Shown piece after piece: positions 20,916-34,000 of a stretch of 64,000 nucleotides of DNA (within the stretch, counting starts at the first letter, position 1; each line of letters begins with the position of its first letter). The position numbers were made by a program, and so were the translations under genes. Under the pieces are notes generated by a model, which saw only the letters and a program-made list of their open reading frames with translations, ran no database searches and was not told the origin of the DNA. Source of the DNA: Fomitopsis serialis (lineage: Eukaryota > Basidiomycota > Agaricomycetes > Polyporales > Fomitopsidaceae); NCBI RefSeq assembly GCF_022376445.1, contig NW_025954961.1, positions 1,240,001 to 1,304,000 on the forward strand, read 5' to 3'.

Positions 20916-23423
20916 ATGTCCAGTATTGCCTCCATCCTATATAACGCGCTGCTCGGCGGCGGAGACGGCGGCTATGAAATACCGAGTCTCCCCCAAATAA
21001 GTCGAGGCACCTTCGCCGGGATCGTCGTCGCCATCTCCGGGAATGTGGTCATCTCACTGGCATTAAACTGCCAGAAGCTCGCTCACAAGCGACTTGAGGA
21101 GGAACGGACCACCAAGGGGGACGAATTGCAGAGCAGGACAGCGAGTGGTGAGTTCGAGCGATCTTCAGGCAATTGCATATGGGTCTAGTTATTTGTGGAT
21201 TCCGGGGAGAGCAATGTTTGCAACATAGGACGGTACGCCGCTGTAGATTTGGCTACGCACTGAAGACTGTCATATGCTACTCGGGAGGCTCGACGGAAGA
21301 GACAGTGGTATCTAATTGAAGCCAACTGTCTTGTCGCAGGACCTCTGTAGTATAGCTGAGCCATACACCCTTCAGAATCTGATCAGTGCACACAAGTTAC
21401 CGGGTTGTTTCGTGGTACTATTAGCTGATCAATCCATTGTCACTGGCAGGTCTGAACACCCCGACCACCAATCCCGGAAGTTACATACCATCTCCTCAAC
21501 CGGGCACTCCTGCCATTGCAGTCGTCGAGACAGAACCACTCCTCGGCTCTCCAATCACACACGACCTGTGTCCGCAAGCTATGGTAGCGACTCCGCCGTT
21601 GTGCAAACTCGGCAAGGAAAAGCAGCGAGCCTTTCTGTCTAGGCTCTTCGTCTTCCGCGAAGACGACGAGCGCCCCTTCCAAGAGACGGACTCCGCGCAT
21701 CTCGCACGACCCATGCGCTCATGCCAGTCGAAGTCATCCTGCTCATGCAAATGGCGAGGAACGAAGGCGTACGACGTCTAGCGAGAGCAAGACCCAGGAT
21801 ACGGGGAACGAGTCTGACTATCTGAAGTCGAAACTTTGGTATGTATACTGCCCAGTCACGTCGTCAAATACATCCATTGTAGTCGTTCCTCACCAACATA
21901 CAGGTGGTTCGGATTCATCCTCATGAACATTGGCGAGCTGGGGAATTTCATCTCTTACGCCTTCGCTCCTGCTTCAGTTGTTGCCCCGTTAGGCACGGTG
22001 AGTATGATGCGCATTTCAGATAAGGTGGCATTGTGTGACACGATTCTTTGACAGTTCGCCCTTATCGCCAACTGCTTTTTCGCGCCGCTCATGCTCAAAG
22101 AGAGATTTCGGAAGGTAAGCTCACTTAGCCTTTCCAGCTTCATTCATTTGCTGACGTCCCCTAAAGCGAGATTTCTTGGGCATCCTGATCGCTGTTGTCG
22201 GCGCTGTGACTGTCGTGCTCTCTACCAACCCGTCTGATGTTCGCCTAGGTCCTGACGCCCTCGTCCATGCGATCACTCAACGTCCATTCGTCATCTATGC
22301 TGTTATCTACATCGCAGGTGCCACCATACTCACTATACTCTCTGAACGCGGAGCGGGAAAACAGTACGTGTATGTCGACGTTGGATTGTGTGCATTGTTT
22401 GGTATGCTATCCATGACTATCGACAGTTCAGAATTACCTGACAGCGCTGTTTAGGTGGCTTCACGGTGCTTGCGACAAAAGCATTCTCGACATTGCTCAC
22501 TCTCGAAGCGTTTGAGATGTTCACTCAATGGATCACATACCCAGTGCTGCTGGTGAGTTTGGACACGTCCCACGTATACGCAGCAATAACGCTGTTGACC
22601 TCCAGGTTTTAATCAGCACGGGTATCGGTCAGATCCGATACCTTAACCGTGCTCTAATGCGCTTCGACAGCAAGGTATGCCTTCTGCGCTTCCGCCTGAA
22701 AGTCAAGTTTCTAGACGATGAACGTGCAACAGGTCGTCGTGCCGACCCAATTTGTCATGTTCAACATATCCGCGATCGTGGGCTCCGCGATCCTCTACGG
22801 TGACTTCGCGCGGGGCACCTTCCACCAAATCGTCACCTTCCTCTACGGCTGCGGGGCGACCTTCGTGGGGGTGTTCATTATCGCCTGGGCTCCTTCGACC
22901 TCACAGGAGCCGGAGGAGGACGAAGAGGGCACGATAGGCGACGTGCCGCCTTCGGAGGTGGACGGGACTGTCACTGGGTTGAGCTCGAGATCAGGGAGCG
23001 TCGCGCACCGCAACCGAGTAAGGGTTATTGCCGCGGACGGTTCGTCTGCGACGCCTATCCTCAGGAACAGGCACAGCGTTGTCAGTATGTATGGCCTCTC
23101 GCCTGCACAGGTATGACCTCGCCTCTCACTTCATGGCAAGGGCTGCAGTCTCACTGTGACATGTCCAGCGCGCCCTACTCCTCGGCTCGCCACCTCGCGA
23201 CGACGTGTCTCGACCTCACTCTCGAGACCCTGAACACGAGCCTGCATCTACTCCCGAGTCTGTGCGCCGGAGACGGACAGTGAGCTGGCTCGGTGAAGAT
23301 GGCCCACACGGGCTATTACGACGGACCCCTGCGACACCCATCAACGCGACCAGGGAAAACAGCCGAGTCCGCGCGCAAAGCCATAGTGTGGCGAACAGAA
23401 GCGTGAGCCAGAGTCCATATTGA
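20916..23423 (+). CDS. NIPA-type magnesium transporter
   Basis: NIPA proteins (DUF803) have about nine TM helices and are thought to carry Mg2+. The ATG at 20916 begins MSSIASILYNALLGGGDGG. The first helix follows (GIVVAISGNVVISLALNCQK), then a long Ser/Pro-rich cytosolic insert (about 21470-21830). The family core comes next: WFGFILMNIGELGNFISYAF, APASVVAPLGTFALIANCFF, APLMLKERFRKRDFLGILIA, VLSTNPSDVRL, a helix at 22280-22340, GLCALFGGFTVLATKAFSTL, then QVVVPTQFVMFNISAIVGSA and ILYGDF with a last helix near 22870. The C-terminal tail is acidic then Ser/Arg-rich, ending at 23423. The insert seems to hold at least one frame break (about 21700-21780). Confidence 0.88.
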
Positions 23424-23671
23424 AGGATGTTAGCAACGGATGTGTGGGGTGTCTTGTACATTATATACCCTGGACAGTACAGTTGTCATCTATCTATTAC
23501 TAATTGAACAGTGTCCCGACATGGGGTACGGCCTATTAGAGTATGTACAGTAATTCGCTATCGAGATATACGCTACGTGTGTGTTCGTACAGACTGGGTT
23601 GTGAGCACCGATGCATTTTACGGAGGTTCTGGAGACTAGCGGTGCCACGGGAGATCTCGTAGCAGCGGACA

Positions 23672-26600
23672 TCATAATCTAAGCACTTGGGGAGGTGGCA
23701 GCTGGCGAACGCCGTTAGCCATAGGGGCTTCGGGAGCCGTGAATACGCAGTAGCACCCGCAACCTGTCGCGCATGCCGCCTCGTGCTTCGCTCTTGTCCT
23801 TAGACAAGTGATATGCGTTACATGCCCACAGAGGAGACAGTTGTGAGAAAGCCCTGGCGCACTCCGTTAGCATTACTGACCGGGAGAAAAGGTAGGCCAT
23901 TCACCTTTCGCTGGGAGACGGCAGACCGAGCAGCGAGGGAAATATGTCTTGCCTCCACAAGTCACACATTCTGTGCTAGCGTCATTGTCGCTCTGTTGCA
24001 CACCATGCCCACATATTCGCACGCAGCCTTGATTCAGTAGAGGTCAGCGACATGAAGCAAGCCTTTTCGGTAAGGCATACCTAGACAATCCGCCGCAACG
24101 GCGGAGTCGAATACTGTTGAGAGGAGCTCCCTTTCTACGGACTTGAGCAGCTCTGTCCGCTTCTCAGGTAGACCCCATACTAGAAGCATCTCAGCATATG
24201 CCAAGACATGGCACTGAAGCTGCGTTCGCAGACTCCCCAGTAAAGAAGACCTGGACAGTACCCATCGTGAAAGACCAAACTTCGAAACACTGAGTTGAAT
24301 GCCTTACATTGGATCCGGAGGCTCCGGTGCGATGTGAACATTGAGCCGCTTTTGGTCAGGACCCAATCTAGGAGTCGACAACACTTGTGAAAAGGTTGGT
24401 CGTCGTGGATGTCCCGCAGATGAGAAGGTGATTGTGACGTAACGGAAGACATGTTGGGAGCTTCTGACCACGACTTGGTTATCGGCGGTGTATGATGAAC
24501 GGACGAGTCTCGATGATGTCCCTGATGGGGTGATGAGTGTCCACGACCGACATGCCCACCGTCAGGGAGTGGAATGGGCATCCGCGGTTTGGGACCTGTA
24601 TGACATGGTCAGACAAAACTTCGGTCAGGGAGATGAAATATAGCACCTGTCATGAACTGCCGCATGCTGCCGGCATGGAACAAACTCGACCAAGAACCTC
24701 GTGAAGAAGTAGGGGATGATAGAGGGGGTGCGACGGGTGTTGGGGATGGTGATGTGCGTGGCCATATAGGAGATAGTGAGACTCTACGCTGTAGTGCCCT
24801 ACGATACTCAGGAGTGCTCGTGTTCGGAGTCTTTTGTGTATTGGAATTGGCTACGAAAATGTGCCCATGAGAATCCCTTGCTCTGTATAACGTTTGTAGT
24901 TCGCATGCGTGACACTCACACAAAGCTGTCGATTGTAGGAGGAGGGCAGATAACATGGCTAACATTTGAATGTCCTTAGTTTGCGACAATTCTTGATACC
25001 TGAGGAACCGTGTTTAATTCCTACGATATTGTGGGAAAGATTACAACTCACAGCGTTGTCGCAACTCGAACAGCTAGCACTCGATTACCGTGCGTTGACG
25101 GATGCAGTACATGTCCATCCTGACCCAGCTTCGTCGCCTCGGTGAAGACGGCTTCCAGTATCCGCAATATTCGTTCATGGTCGATGCGACCTCTTGCCTT
25201 CGCGATGTCAGCATTTTCTTTGCACCACTCTGTGGGGCTGTTCGCGGCAAACGTATACTCCGAAGCCATGGTGGCATCAATCCCAACCAGAGTAGACGTG
25301 TCCTTGATGAGAACGGAACTGCGTCTCTGGGCTAATAGCGAATAATTAACAGGGATGTCTTCCATAGGCCTGGACTGTTCCGAGACGCGCCGGGATTTAT
25401 GTTGCGAGTAAGTGGACAAGTTTGTCATTATCCGTAGAATATTCCCCGCATCGTCAGCCTGGTAGTTGCTTTCAGTGACTGTCGCATCCCGGTCCTGAGC
25501 AGCATGCGTAAGTCGCCGTACGGCGTCGGACAGCAAGGCTGGCGACGCTAGAGACGGTGACACCAAGATCTCACGCATTGTGTTCTTGACGATCCTTGGT
25601 GGGGCGGGAAAGAAGCAAATGAGTTGACCTATGCACAAGAGATGGCCTTAGTTGAGGATAGCTCAGAGTTATCGAATGCCATTCACCATTAGGACCGAAC
25701 ACCCCTTGAGATGTCCTAGGTTCGGCGAGATTCTTGTCAGATCTCAACAAGGAGAAGCTAGTGCCTCGGTTACGGCGAGTCGATGGTGGCATGTCTTCAT
25801 CTGAGGAGGACTCTGAGTCCATCCCAATACGACGACCTACATGTTCCTCGTCATCCCCGATAAGCAGGAACCGCAGGCATTTCTCCAAGCATGGTCTTTC
25901 CTTCTCCCGGATAGCGCGAAGACGCCGAAGAATGAATGCGCGAGTCGGCATATCGATGAGCGGACTCCTATCCAAATCAACCCTTGGAGTTCCCATCGGA
26001 TGGGTAGCTTGAGGGTAGTCGCGGGGAAAAGTGAAGGTGATCCTAATGAACACTGACGTGCCTTCGCCCCATGGACCATGCAAGCCGAAGGTGCATGTTC
26101 GCTTCTTCGTAAGATCTTGCGCGTTCTCGAGCTTCACCTTCGAAGTGCTCAGTTTGTTAATGACAGTCGTGATTCTGCAGACCATCAGGGACGAACGCAG
26201 AGATGAAAGAGGTGTCTTACTCATCGTGCAAAGAATGGGCTGGTTCACCATCACGATGGTCATCCTGACTGCCTCTCCGCTCGCCATTGCGCTGTTTAGT
26301 CGACATGGCCAACGATACTGACCGATCCACAATGGAAGGGGGTCTTGACACCGAGTTGAGACGAGAGACGTTCCCGCTTTCTACTCCGCTACCAGGACCT
26401 GAGCTCCCTTCTCTCTTCGTCCCAAATTCGACACTGGACAGCCAACCGAAAGTGCTGATAGGAGCAGACCGACCTGCGAGATGACCGCGAGTCATTGTTC
26501 CTCGCTCTTGTGCAATGGGAATAGGTTTAGACAGTGCAGGCGACGAACTACTGCCATTGGTTTCTTGTGGCAGTTCAGTCAATTCCCGCTCCATTGGTAG

Positions 26601-28441
26601 TTTCGGGATATTTGAACGAGATGGTCGTAAGGGAACGGTGCGCGCACTTCAGCAAGAATACCTCGGTGACCGACAGGTGCAGAGAGCTTTGGAGGCAGGT
26701 CATTGCCGACAGGCGGATTGCTGAACGACACCTTCGTCTCGCGACGGGGCGCCTCGTGCGACTAGGCTGCGTAGGTGTAGATAGTCCTGCTCTCTACGAT
26801 TCCCGTGAGGTGATTGTGCGCATATAGACGGCCAAGATCCTCACATGCATTGAGTCTGTATCGATGGGCCAAAACCGCAGCGTTTTATCCTTGGACCAAG
26901 TGATTAGCTGAAAATCAGAGCAATCTGGATAACAATGGTGAGTCGTTATGTCAAATACACATGAAGTGGATATGACCTGGTCCACCTCTCCGCCACACGA
27001 ACTCCTTGACCACGTCCGCATGTCCCTCGAAGACGTCCATCGGCATATGCGGATCTTCGTAAGCATACATCTCCAGAGTGGTCTCGCTTCTCTGCGGCAA
27101 GCTTAGTAGGCCTCGACCGAAGGGCAGATCACGAGCTCTCCAAACAGGATAAGCAGTCCGAATGGTGAGCTTCGGAACGAGGTCGCCATCCTGTTGTGCG
27201 TCCTGCGTATCCCAGAGCTTTATCGACTTGTCCAAGGAGCAAGTCAATATCTCATTACTTCGGCCGTGCGCCCAATCAATGCCATAAATCTTCGCAGTAT
27301 GCGCTCTGATTCGAGAAACAGGAAGAGAGCCCTTCTTTGGGCAGTGTCAGTTGACGGAGGTTGGTCAGCATAGTATGAGCGTGCTCACTCGGCGATCCCA
27401 AAGCAGAACTTCGTTTTGATGAGAGGAAGCCAGAAGATTTCCATCTCGACGGTTCCATTTCACCTGCGTGCCACCAGCTGCGCGTACGCTGAATACCTCG
27501 TTTCCTCCAATGCACTAGTCTACTCACAGCCAAAAGCGCATAGACCTTGAAGCCCGTCAGCATTTTGCTATGGCATACGATCATGGGTTGCTCACCCATC
27601 ACTGGCTTCTGTGCTGCACGGAGGTCCCAGGCCCACAGCCAAGAATCTATACCTGTGCTCACCACAACATCTGGCTCCGTGTTGTGCCAGTTGATATCGG
27701 TGATGGCACGATAATGTGATCGCAGTACGTGCTCAATGGACGTCTTTCCAGACATGTACAGGTTCCATATCAGGCTGGCAAAGACGTCAGACATTGAAGC
27801 ACGTCAGCAAGATTACTTAGGGAACGTACAGCTTCTCGCTGGAAGTGGACACAATATACTCGCTGCGAGCGAGGTGTGGATTCCATTGTACATCGGCAAC
27901 ATCCCAGGTCCCGCCTTGGGGCAGAAAGCTAGGAGGAAATCACAAACGGTATATATGCGGACAATCATATTATGACGAACCGTGGAACATTTAGAGGCGC
28001 TTCCAAGTCGATTATGAAAAGACCGTTCCGCCTACGCAGATGTCAGCCGGTAGATATCGCTGTGTGCAAGACATACGTCGCAAGAACCACGTCCCGACTG
28101 CTGGGACTGATGCTCATCTGCAAAAGAATGCAGACATATTCAGTTTCTTATTATCGAATACTGGGTTACGTGTGCTGTGGTATCTTTCGGAAGCCAGCAA
28201 AGTTCCGCATGACAGAGTCATGGACATTTCTGGGACAACTCTGGCATGTAACTCATACATCGCAGCTCCGTCCTCCTGCCCCCTTATACCAGACCTATAG
28301 TGAATGTTGCGTACTCACGTTGCCTACAGCATCGCCAACAAGCCCTTTCATGTTGATCTGGAGACTCCTTCGGAAGTTGCTATCATCTTCCGGGGAGGAA
28401 GGCTGCAGGACGGCCGGACGAATCGTCATTACGCTCGACAT
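23672..28441 (-). CDS. WDR59 / SEA3, GATOR2 (SEA complex) subunit
   Basis: GATOR2 relieves GATOR1 inhibition of TORC1 at the vacuole when amino acids are present. The ATG at 28441 gives MSSVMTIRPAVLQPSSPEDD and ends exon 1 with GLVGDAVGN. A long intron of about 190 nt leads to MSISPSSRDVVLATRNGLFI. The WD40 propeller follows: TWDVADVQWNPHLARSEYIV, SHYRAITDINWHNTEPDVVV, IDSWLWAWDLR, ILTCSLDKSIKLWDT, EGHADVVKEFVWRRG and LITWSKDKTLRFWPID. After a Ser-rich linker comes an RWD domain (RRTCTFGLHGPWGEGTSVFI, then FTFPRDYPQATHPM). A middle region has LICFFPAPPRIVKNT. The C-terminal zinc domain shows TECVTCGGKTYFPRCSVCRL, NCLLCGHVTHITC and CATGCGCYC, and the stop lies at 23672. Motif order matches WDR59 rather than WDR24 or MIOS. 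No frame break was found in the parts I traced. It is by far the longest minus-strand gene here. Confidence 0.85.
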
Positions 28442-28999
28442 ATTTCACGACCGAATACCACTTCAGACGCTCTGCGTTTGTCTTTCTCTGCGCGGGCCGT
28501 CTTCCTGTCCTGTAGTCAGAAGGCGTTGAAAATACCAACAGGAGATCGTGAAATAGCAGGTTCTGGAAAGGCGGACATGAGGGTCGCGCTGAAAGAGCAG
28601 GCTCAGGCCCAGGACGCGTTGAAGACGCGAGCGAGCCACACATGATTCTGCATCCGCACGCCTTGTCTTTCGCCTCAATCACCGTTATACACCCTGACAC
28701 GCACTACGACGTAGAAGACATGATAGCGCACAACCAATATGGAGCCCGTGCGGCCAAGATACTGCTGAATGCGTATGCAATGCTGAAGGTTCGGGATCGG
28801 AGGCTCAGAACAATCAACACGCCCATTGTCGACGAATGCCTCATGTCTTCGCGCTTGCACGCTGTTCCCCTCGTGCCGTAATATTCTCTTCACCTCCTTT
28901 GAGTTTTAAATCGCGTCCGCTGTCTAATCTCTCATCCTTGCGCGACTCACGCCATCACTTGAGTCTCCACAAGAGTTCTCGAAAGCAGCCGACCCTCCC
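28442..28999. promoter_or_regulatory. Divergent spacer WDR59 / UPF0303 gene
   Basis: A 558-bp spacer between two divergent starts. A CT-rich stretch (about 28890-28960) precedes the plus-strand ATG, as is usual near fungal transcription starts. No gene is seen. Open frames here overlap on both strands and lack motifs. Confidence 0.35.
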
Positions 29000-29855
29000 A
29001 TGTTCAACGGCTTCCATACGCCAATGCCTCCCAGCGATGCCGAATTGGCCAGTCAAGCTCTGAACGAGGAGTCCATCTACCGGTTCCGCTCGTTCAATGC
29101 CAATGACGCCGTCACGCTCGGTCTGTCTCTTCGAAAGCGTTTCCGAGCGTCTTCGCGCCATGGAAAGGGAAAAGGGCTTGTGATCTCTATTCAGACCATC
29201 GCTGGTCATACTCTGTTTGCGTGTACTGTCGGTGACTTGGGCGGTCTCTCTGGCATCGGAGACGTTAGTCTGGATAGTTGGTCTTGCCTTGAGGTGAGTG
29301 GACATGTTGGTTTTTCCTTAGGATACCGCGTCCTATTGGCTCTTCACGAGCAGGGCATGGTCGCTGTAGTGCGCCGTACAGGGCACTCCAGCTACTACGT
29401 AGAGAAGGCATGGGCGCGATGGGTAAAACACCGAAGCAGCTAGGTATTGAAGGTAACTACAGAATCAACGGGGGCGGTCAGTCCGGATGCGTTCTCGAAG
29501 CATCGCAGTGGCTGATATTCCGTCAATCACAGCGTTCCCAATTTGGCTTGAGGTAATATCCCTTTAGCTACTTCACGTAGGTAAGACGACACTGAAGAGC
29601 AAACGTCGAAGAACGCACCGTGCTGTCCGATCGCAATAGTGGCATGCTATTCAGGATCGAGCACCGACGATCATCATGTGCGTACTCACCTTGAGTGGGT
29701 TGCCATCCTGCTGACTCGCGCATTACTCCTAGATGGTCGTCGCAGCAGTCCGGGACTACCTGAAGAAGTTAGCCAGGGACGATGAGTTCACTCTGCCGAC
29801 AGCTTCTATGCCAATGCCTGTCCCACCAAGGGACCCCCGAGAAAGCACCGTATGA
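29000..29855 (+). CDS. UPF0303 / DUF967 (HbpS-like) protein
   Basis: A small alpha/beta protein of the UPF0303 family, found in bacteria and fungi and structurally related to haem-interacting HbpS/GlcG proteins. The biochemical role is unknown. Start MFNGFHTPMPPSDAELASQA, then the core FNANDAVTLGLSLRKRF, GKGLVISIQTIAGHTLFACT, DVSLDSWSCLEGMVAVVRRT, GHSSYYVEKGMGAMGKTPKQ, INGGGAFPIWLE, CCPIAIVACYSGSSTDDHH and AAVRDYLKKLARDDEF. Five short introns split it. One G is missing at 29407-29408 in the VEKGMGAM motif, which otherwise truncates the protein. The C terminus ends RDPRESTV at 29855. I place it with the family on motif order. Its substrate is unknown. Confidence 0.82.
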
Positions 29856-30089
29856 ACATTCCTCTCTTTCGTTGGATCGGGTATTTATCAGGTATTATGA
29901 ATAAGGCGTGGACGACAGAGCCATCCAGTTCCACTGGATTGTCATTACGACTGCACGAGCACTCCGAGCTCGAGTATCGCGACGACCATGACTTCTAGGC
30001 TGATGACAGTGTATTAGCTGATACGAGATGTACGCATATATAACGAATGGCCATTACATCCAAAGACAGGTAACATATATAGGGGGCTA

Positions 30090-30792
30090 TCAAGGCTCCT
30101 CTTCCGAGGGCCCTTCCTCTGAACTCGCGTTCTTCGGATTCTTCAACACGCGTATAGTTTCTGCGTTGAATGTTAATGTCAATACGTGAAGAGCAGTTGC
30201 AGGACGCGAACCATGGCGTAGGAAGATCTGTCGCTGACCCTGCGGAGTGTCAGGATCAGCGCTGGGGTCGGGCTCCCGCAACTCGAAGTTCGCCTCCACG
30301 TAAACTTGAGAGCCACTCTTCAACATGCGCAGGTAGTTGTTCACGTTCTGATTAAAGGATAGGATGCTATGCCATGTTGTCTTTGGGTCATTGCGCGCTG
30401 TAGCGGAAAGTGATAACGCGATGAGTACACCATGTAATGTGGTAGAAAATGAGACTCACTGCCGTCGGGGTTGGGGGGAGGAGGAGGGTAGTTAGTAGTC
30501 GCTATGGTGTATCTACAATTCCCCACCACACATCAGCCTGCTTCGAGCGGTATATATAAGGGCATGGAACACGCACTGCACATATTCTTTGTTATTCCTG
30601 GTATAACGCAGTTCAGGGACCTTGCCCAAGCGACCAATCAGAACTAGTTTTGCTAGGTCTGCCGACCGGGAAGGAGTGGTAGAGAAGGCCTGCCAATGAC
30701 GCGTCACAGTGAGTACATTCCAGCAATCCTGAGCAACTTACCCTCGTAGAGGTACGCGCAGCCGCAGCAACGCGCTGGGAGAAAGCAAGCAT
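30090..30792 (-). CDS. RIM1: Mitochondrial single-stranded DNA-binding protein RIM1
   Basis: An SsbA-type OB-fold protein that coats single-stranded mtDNA during replication. The ATG at 30792 gives a presequence (MLAFSQRVAAAARTSTRAFS) across an intron. The OB fold follows: DLAKLVLIGRLGKVPELRYT, RNNKEYVQ, YTIATTNYPPPPP, then NQNVNNYLRMLKSGSQVYVE, ANFELREPD, QRQIFLRH and ETIRVLKNPKN. It ends with an acidic tail (EEGPSEEEP) as in bacterial SSBs, although the sequence is not the DDDIPF tip. Three or more introns are cleanly spliced and length is normal. It shares a 222-bp divergent promoter with HBS1. Confidence 0.9.
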
Positions 30793-31014
30793 CTTGCGGT
30801 GAGGGGTAAAGATACTCAGGAGAAGACAGCGAGACTCGATCGGCCAGCGACCGCAAACGCGCCGGCAGCGGATGTGACGGAGTGCACGTGAGGGGGGAGG
30901 CATAACATCATTGGGAGAACCACCGCGACGGTCTTGCTCGCCGCACTGATCGCCGCCTCTCCATCCCCTGTCTATCCTTATTTCTCAATACCGTGTACAT
31001 TCCGTGTACCCATA

Positions 31015-34000
31015 ATGTCTCGTCACAGATTTGTACGCAATATCAACGTTCAAGGTATGGCAGTAATTACTCTCGCAATCCTCTAGATGACCGCGATTCT
31101 TCAGAGGAACTCGAGGATGACTACGCATCGGATGGCGGGGAGGCCGATATGGACCCTGAAGAATATGGTACGTAGTCTTTCAAGACAATCTACGCAATGT
31201 TAAACGCAATGCAGAACAAATGATGGAGGGGCTGGAACGTGTCAGGATAACACTTGGATCCCCAGAGCAGTCTGGTCTATCAGACCAGGAGATCAAGGAT
31301 ACCTGTACTACTACCAGTATGACGTTGTCAAAAGCGTCGACTATCTAATGGGTATGTTATGTCACACACACTCCCGTCATTGAATTGAGCTTAGCCGGTT
31401 TACAGAGGAGCAGGAGAGGAAGAAGGTTACTCAAGAGCGCAAAGGTGGGTTGCTCATGCCCGATTTGTCTCTATTTCTTCCTTCGTCGCTTTCACATTCT
31501 CGCGGGCTCTGAACGTGGAAACGAAGCCGGAGTGTCGATACTTGTCCCTCGAGCGTGCCATGGAACGTCAACGTTCTTAATTATCCGTATGCCCAGACCC
31601 GGCAGAGAAACCTTTGCCGCCTGTTCCTCAAGACGATGAGCCTGAAGGCCTGGACTATCAACCTGTCTACCCTGGCTTTGTTCCTCCCTCCATGTCTGGT
31701 AGATCAAACATCCCGCTCATTCGGTTGGCACAAATGCAACCCGAAGACGAAGACGTTGATTACTCTGAGCCCTCTGATGGTTTTCACCACACCACTCTGA
31801 GTGTCATCGAGGAGAAGACAGAGCGGTCCGAGTCTGAGGCTAGTCTTACACCGCGTCCTAGGGCCCCCGCTCTACCGCGTGTCTCCTATGCGACCTCAAT
31901 GACATCAACCATAGACTACGGACAAGTGATTGGTGCGTGATCTCCTTGTACTGTCATGTGCTCTACTAAGTGTTGTTCAGAGCGCACATTGCCGAGTCCT
32001 AACGACGTTGTTCCGTCTCCATCAAGTTCGGCGCTTCAACGACTATCATATCATGAGCCCGCTCCTTCCGTAACACCCTCTGCGTCGCGGACACCATCCT
32101 CGAGGTCTCCCGAGCGAGGCACCCCTGTACCAGTCCCCGCCATGGAATCCATCCCGGATATCCCTTCAATACTGACGAGGAAGTCCACGATAAAGCCCGC
32201 AGCGAGAAGAAATCCAAACTGTCGTCACTCGCGAGTTCGAGGTCGAGCATGCGGTCGAGCGCGAGCAGTGTTAGCTCAAGGACGTACACGTCGGAAGACG
32301 GCGACGAGTCTCTTGTGACTTATCCTGGCCTCAGGCCCTCTGCCGCATCCATGATGTCGTTCGCTAACGAGGCTGATGACGCATCTACCGTCACTGGATC
32401 GTCGTCCATGTCGTCTCATGTGCGTCGGGCCATAGCGACTGCATTGGAACTGGAAGCTGTCGATGAAGCTGCTGGCGACGCCACAACTCGAACTGGTCAG
32501 GGTGCGCCACAGGCTCCGGAGCCCGTTATCGAGCGAGCCAGTCCTGCTCCCACTCGCATAGAGTTACCTTCACCGCCACCTGCCCATCCACCAAAGCTCT
32601 CGCGTCGAGTATCTCCAGCGGCCACGGCGACGCGCGAATTGAGCCTGGTCCAGCCCACATCCCCTCCAATCAGGGATACCCAATCTCCTGTGTCGTTACA
32701 TCCCACTGGCAAGCAGCCTTCGAAGCTTGCCATGCTAGCCCAAGCCAAGGCTGCACAACAGCAGGGGCCATGGATGCCAAAGCCGAAGAAGACGTCTGCT
32801 GTGCCATCTAACACGCCATTGGTGTTGAACAAAACCCATACCGAATATATGCAGCCCATAGCGAATGGTGCTACTGCAACGACGGCCATCACGACTTCTT
32901 ATCAGACACTCAGCAGCCTCATGTCACAAGATCGGTCCGCATTGCCGCCTTCAATACCACAAGTTGCGCGGACACCCGATATGTTGTCACCGCGAACCAG
33001 TGGTGCAAAGGAGGCAAAACCGTCCAAGCTCGCAATGAAGAGCAAGGCAGCGCAGCGAAGGGCTGAACGTGAGCCTGAGCCCGTTCTTGAAGAACCACAG
33101 ATTACACCGCTATCGCCGCTGTTCTCGCCACAAGCCATTCGTTCCCGTGCGTCGCCCTCAGCCTTCGCTTCCGTTCTCGTCGATGAAACCGCTCTGATGA
33201 CCCTTCAAGACACCGACGACAAGCAGACGGGTCGCAGGGAGAGATCATCAAGCGAGTCGCGAAGCGGTTCCTCCAAACATGGCTCGACTCACAGCAGGTC
33301 GGAGAAGTCAAAGCGTTCGAGCAAGCACGACAGCCTGCTTCCCCCAGCCCCGGAGTTGGCGGCCCTTCGTGGCTTCTCCTTTGACGTGCCCAGCCCAGAT
33401 GACGTCGTATTCAACGCTAGACGGGGGACATCGCTCGCGCCACGCTCCATTTCCGGTGCTTCGCCCCTTCCACGTTCACCTCCCTCAGGACGTTCTTCTC
33501 ATTCTCGTTCTGTTGTTGATGCTGCTGCTTCCTGACTTTTGGGCGCTGACGATGATGTGCTAACTATCATTATGTATGTCAATAAAATGTAGCTGCCAAA
33601 GAGCGCGAGAAGGCAGCCAAGTTGGCGCAGCCTAAGAAGGATGCGACATCGGCAAAGGCGACCAAGAAAACTGCTTCCAAAGAGACCCCACTGTCTAGAC
33701 ACGCAAGCGGCCAAGCCCAGATGGACATTTCTGGTCTTAACCTCGCGCTCAAAGACGAGCCGATCGTGGAAGAAGAACCGCCTAAGGTTGCCATTGCTTT
33801 CGACAAGCTCCTCGAACAGGTGAGGGCAGAGCTCCAGGCTCAGGAGCATGGCGAGAAGCGTGGATTGAGTCTTGTTGTGATCGGTGCGATTGTTTGGCTA
33901 TCAATAACCATGATATGTCACCTCACACATGACAGGTCATGTCGACGCTGGGAAGTCTACTCTTATGGGGAGACTGCTATATGAGTTGGGACGCATGGAC

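Noticed and set aside
28300..28360. Frame break at the end of WDR59 exon 1
   Set aside because: On re-reading, the minus strand has GGG (28343-28345), so the frame continues through GLVGDAVGN to the donor.
32249..33535. 428-codon open frame as a separate gene
   Set aside because: It has no start context of its own and joins in phase with upstream HBS1 exons. It is the HBS1 linker (possible alternative end noted in findings).
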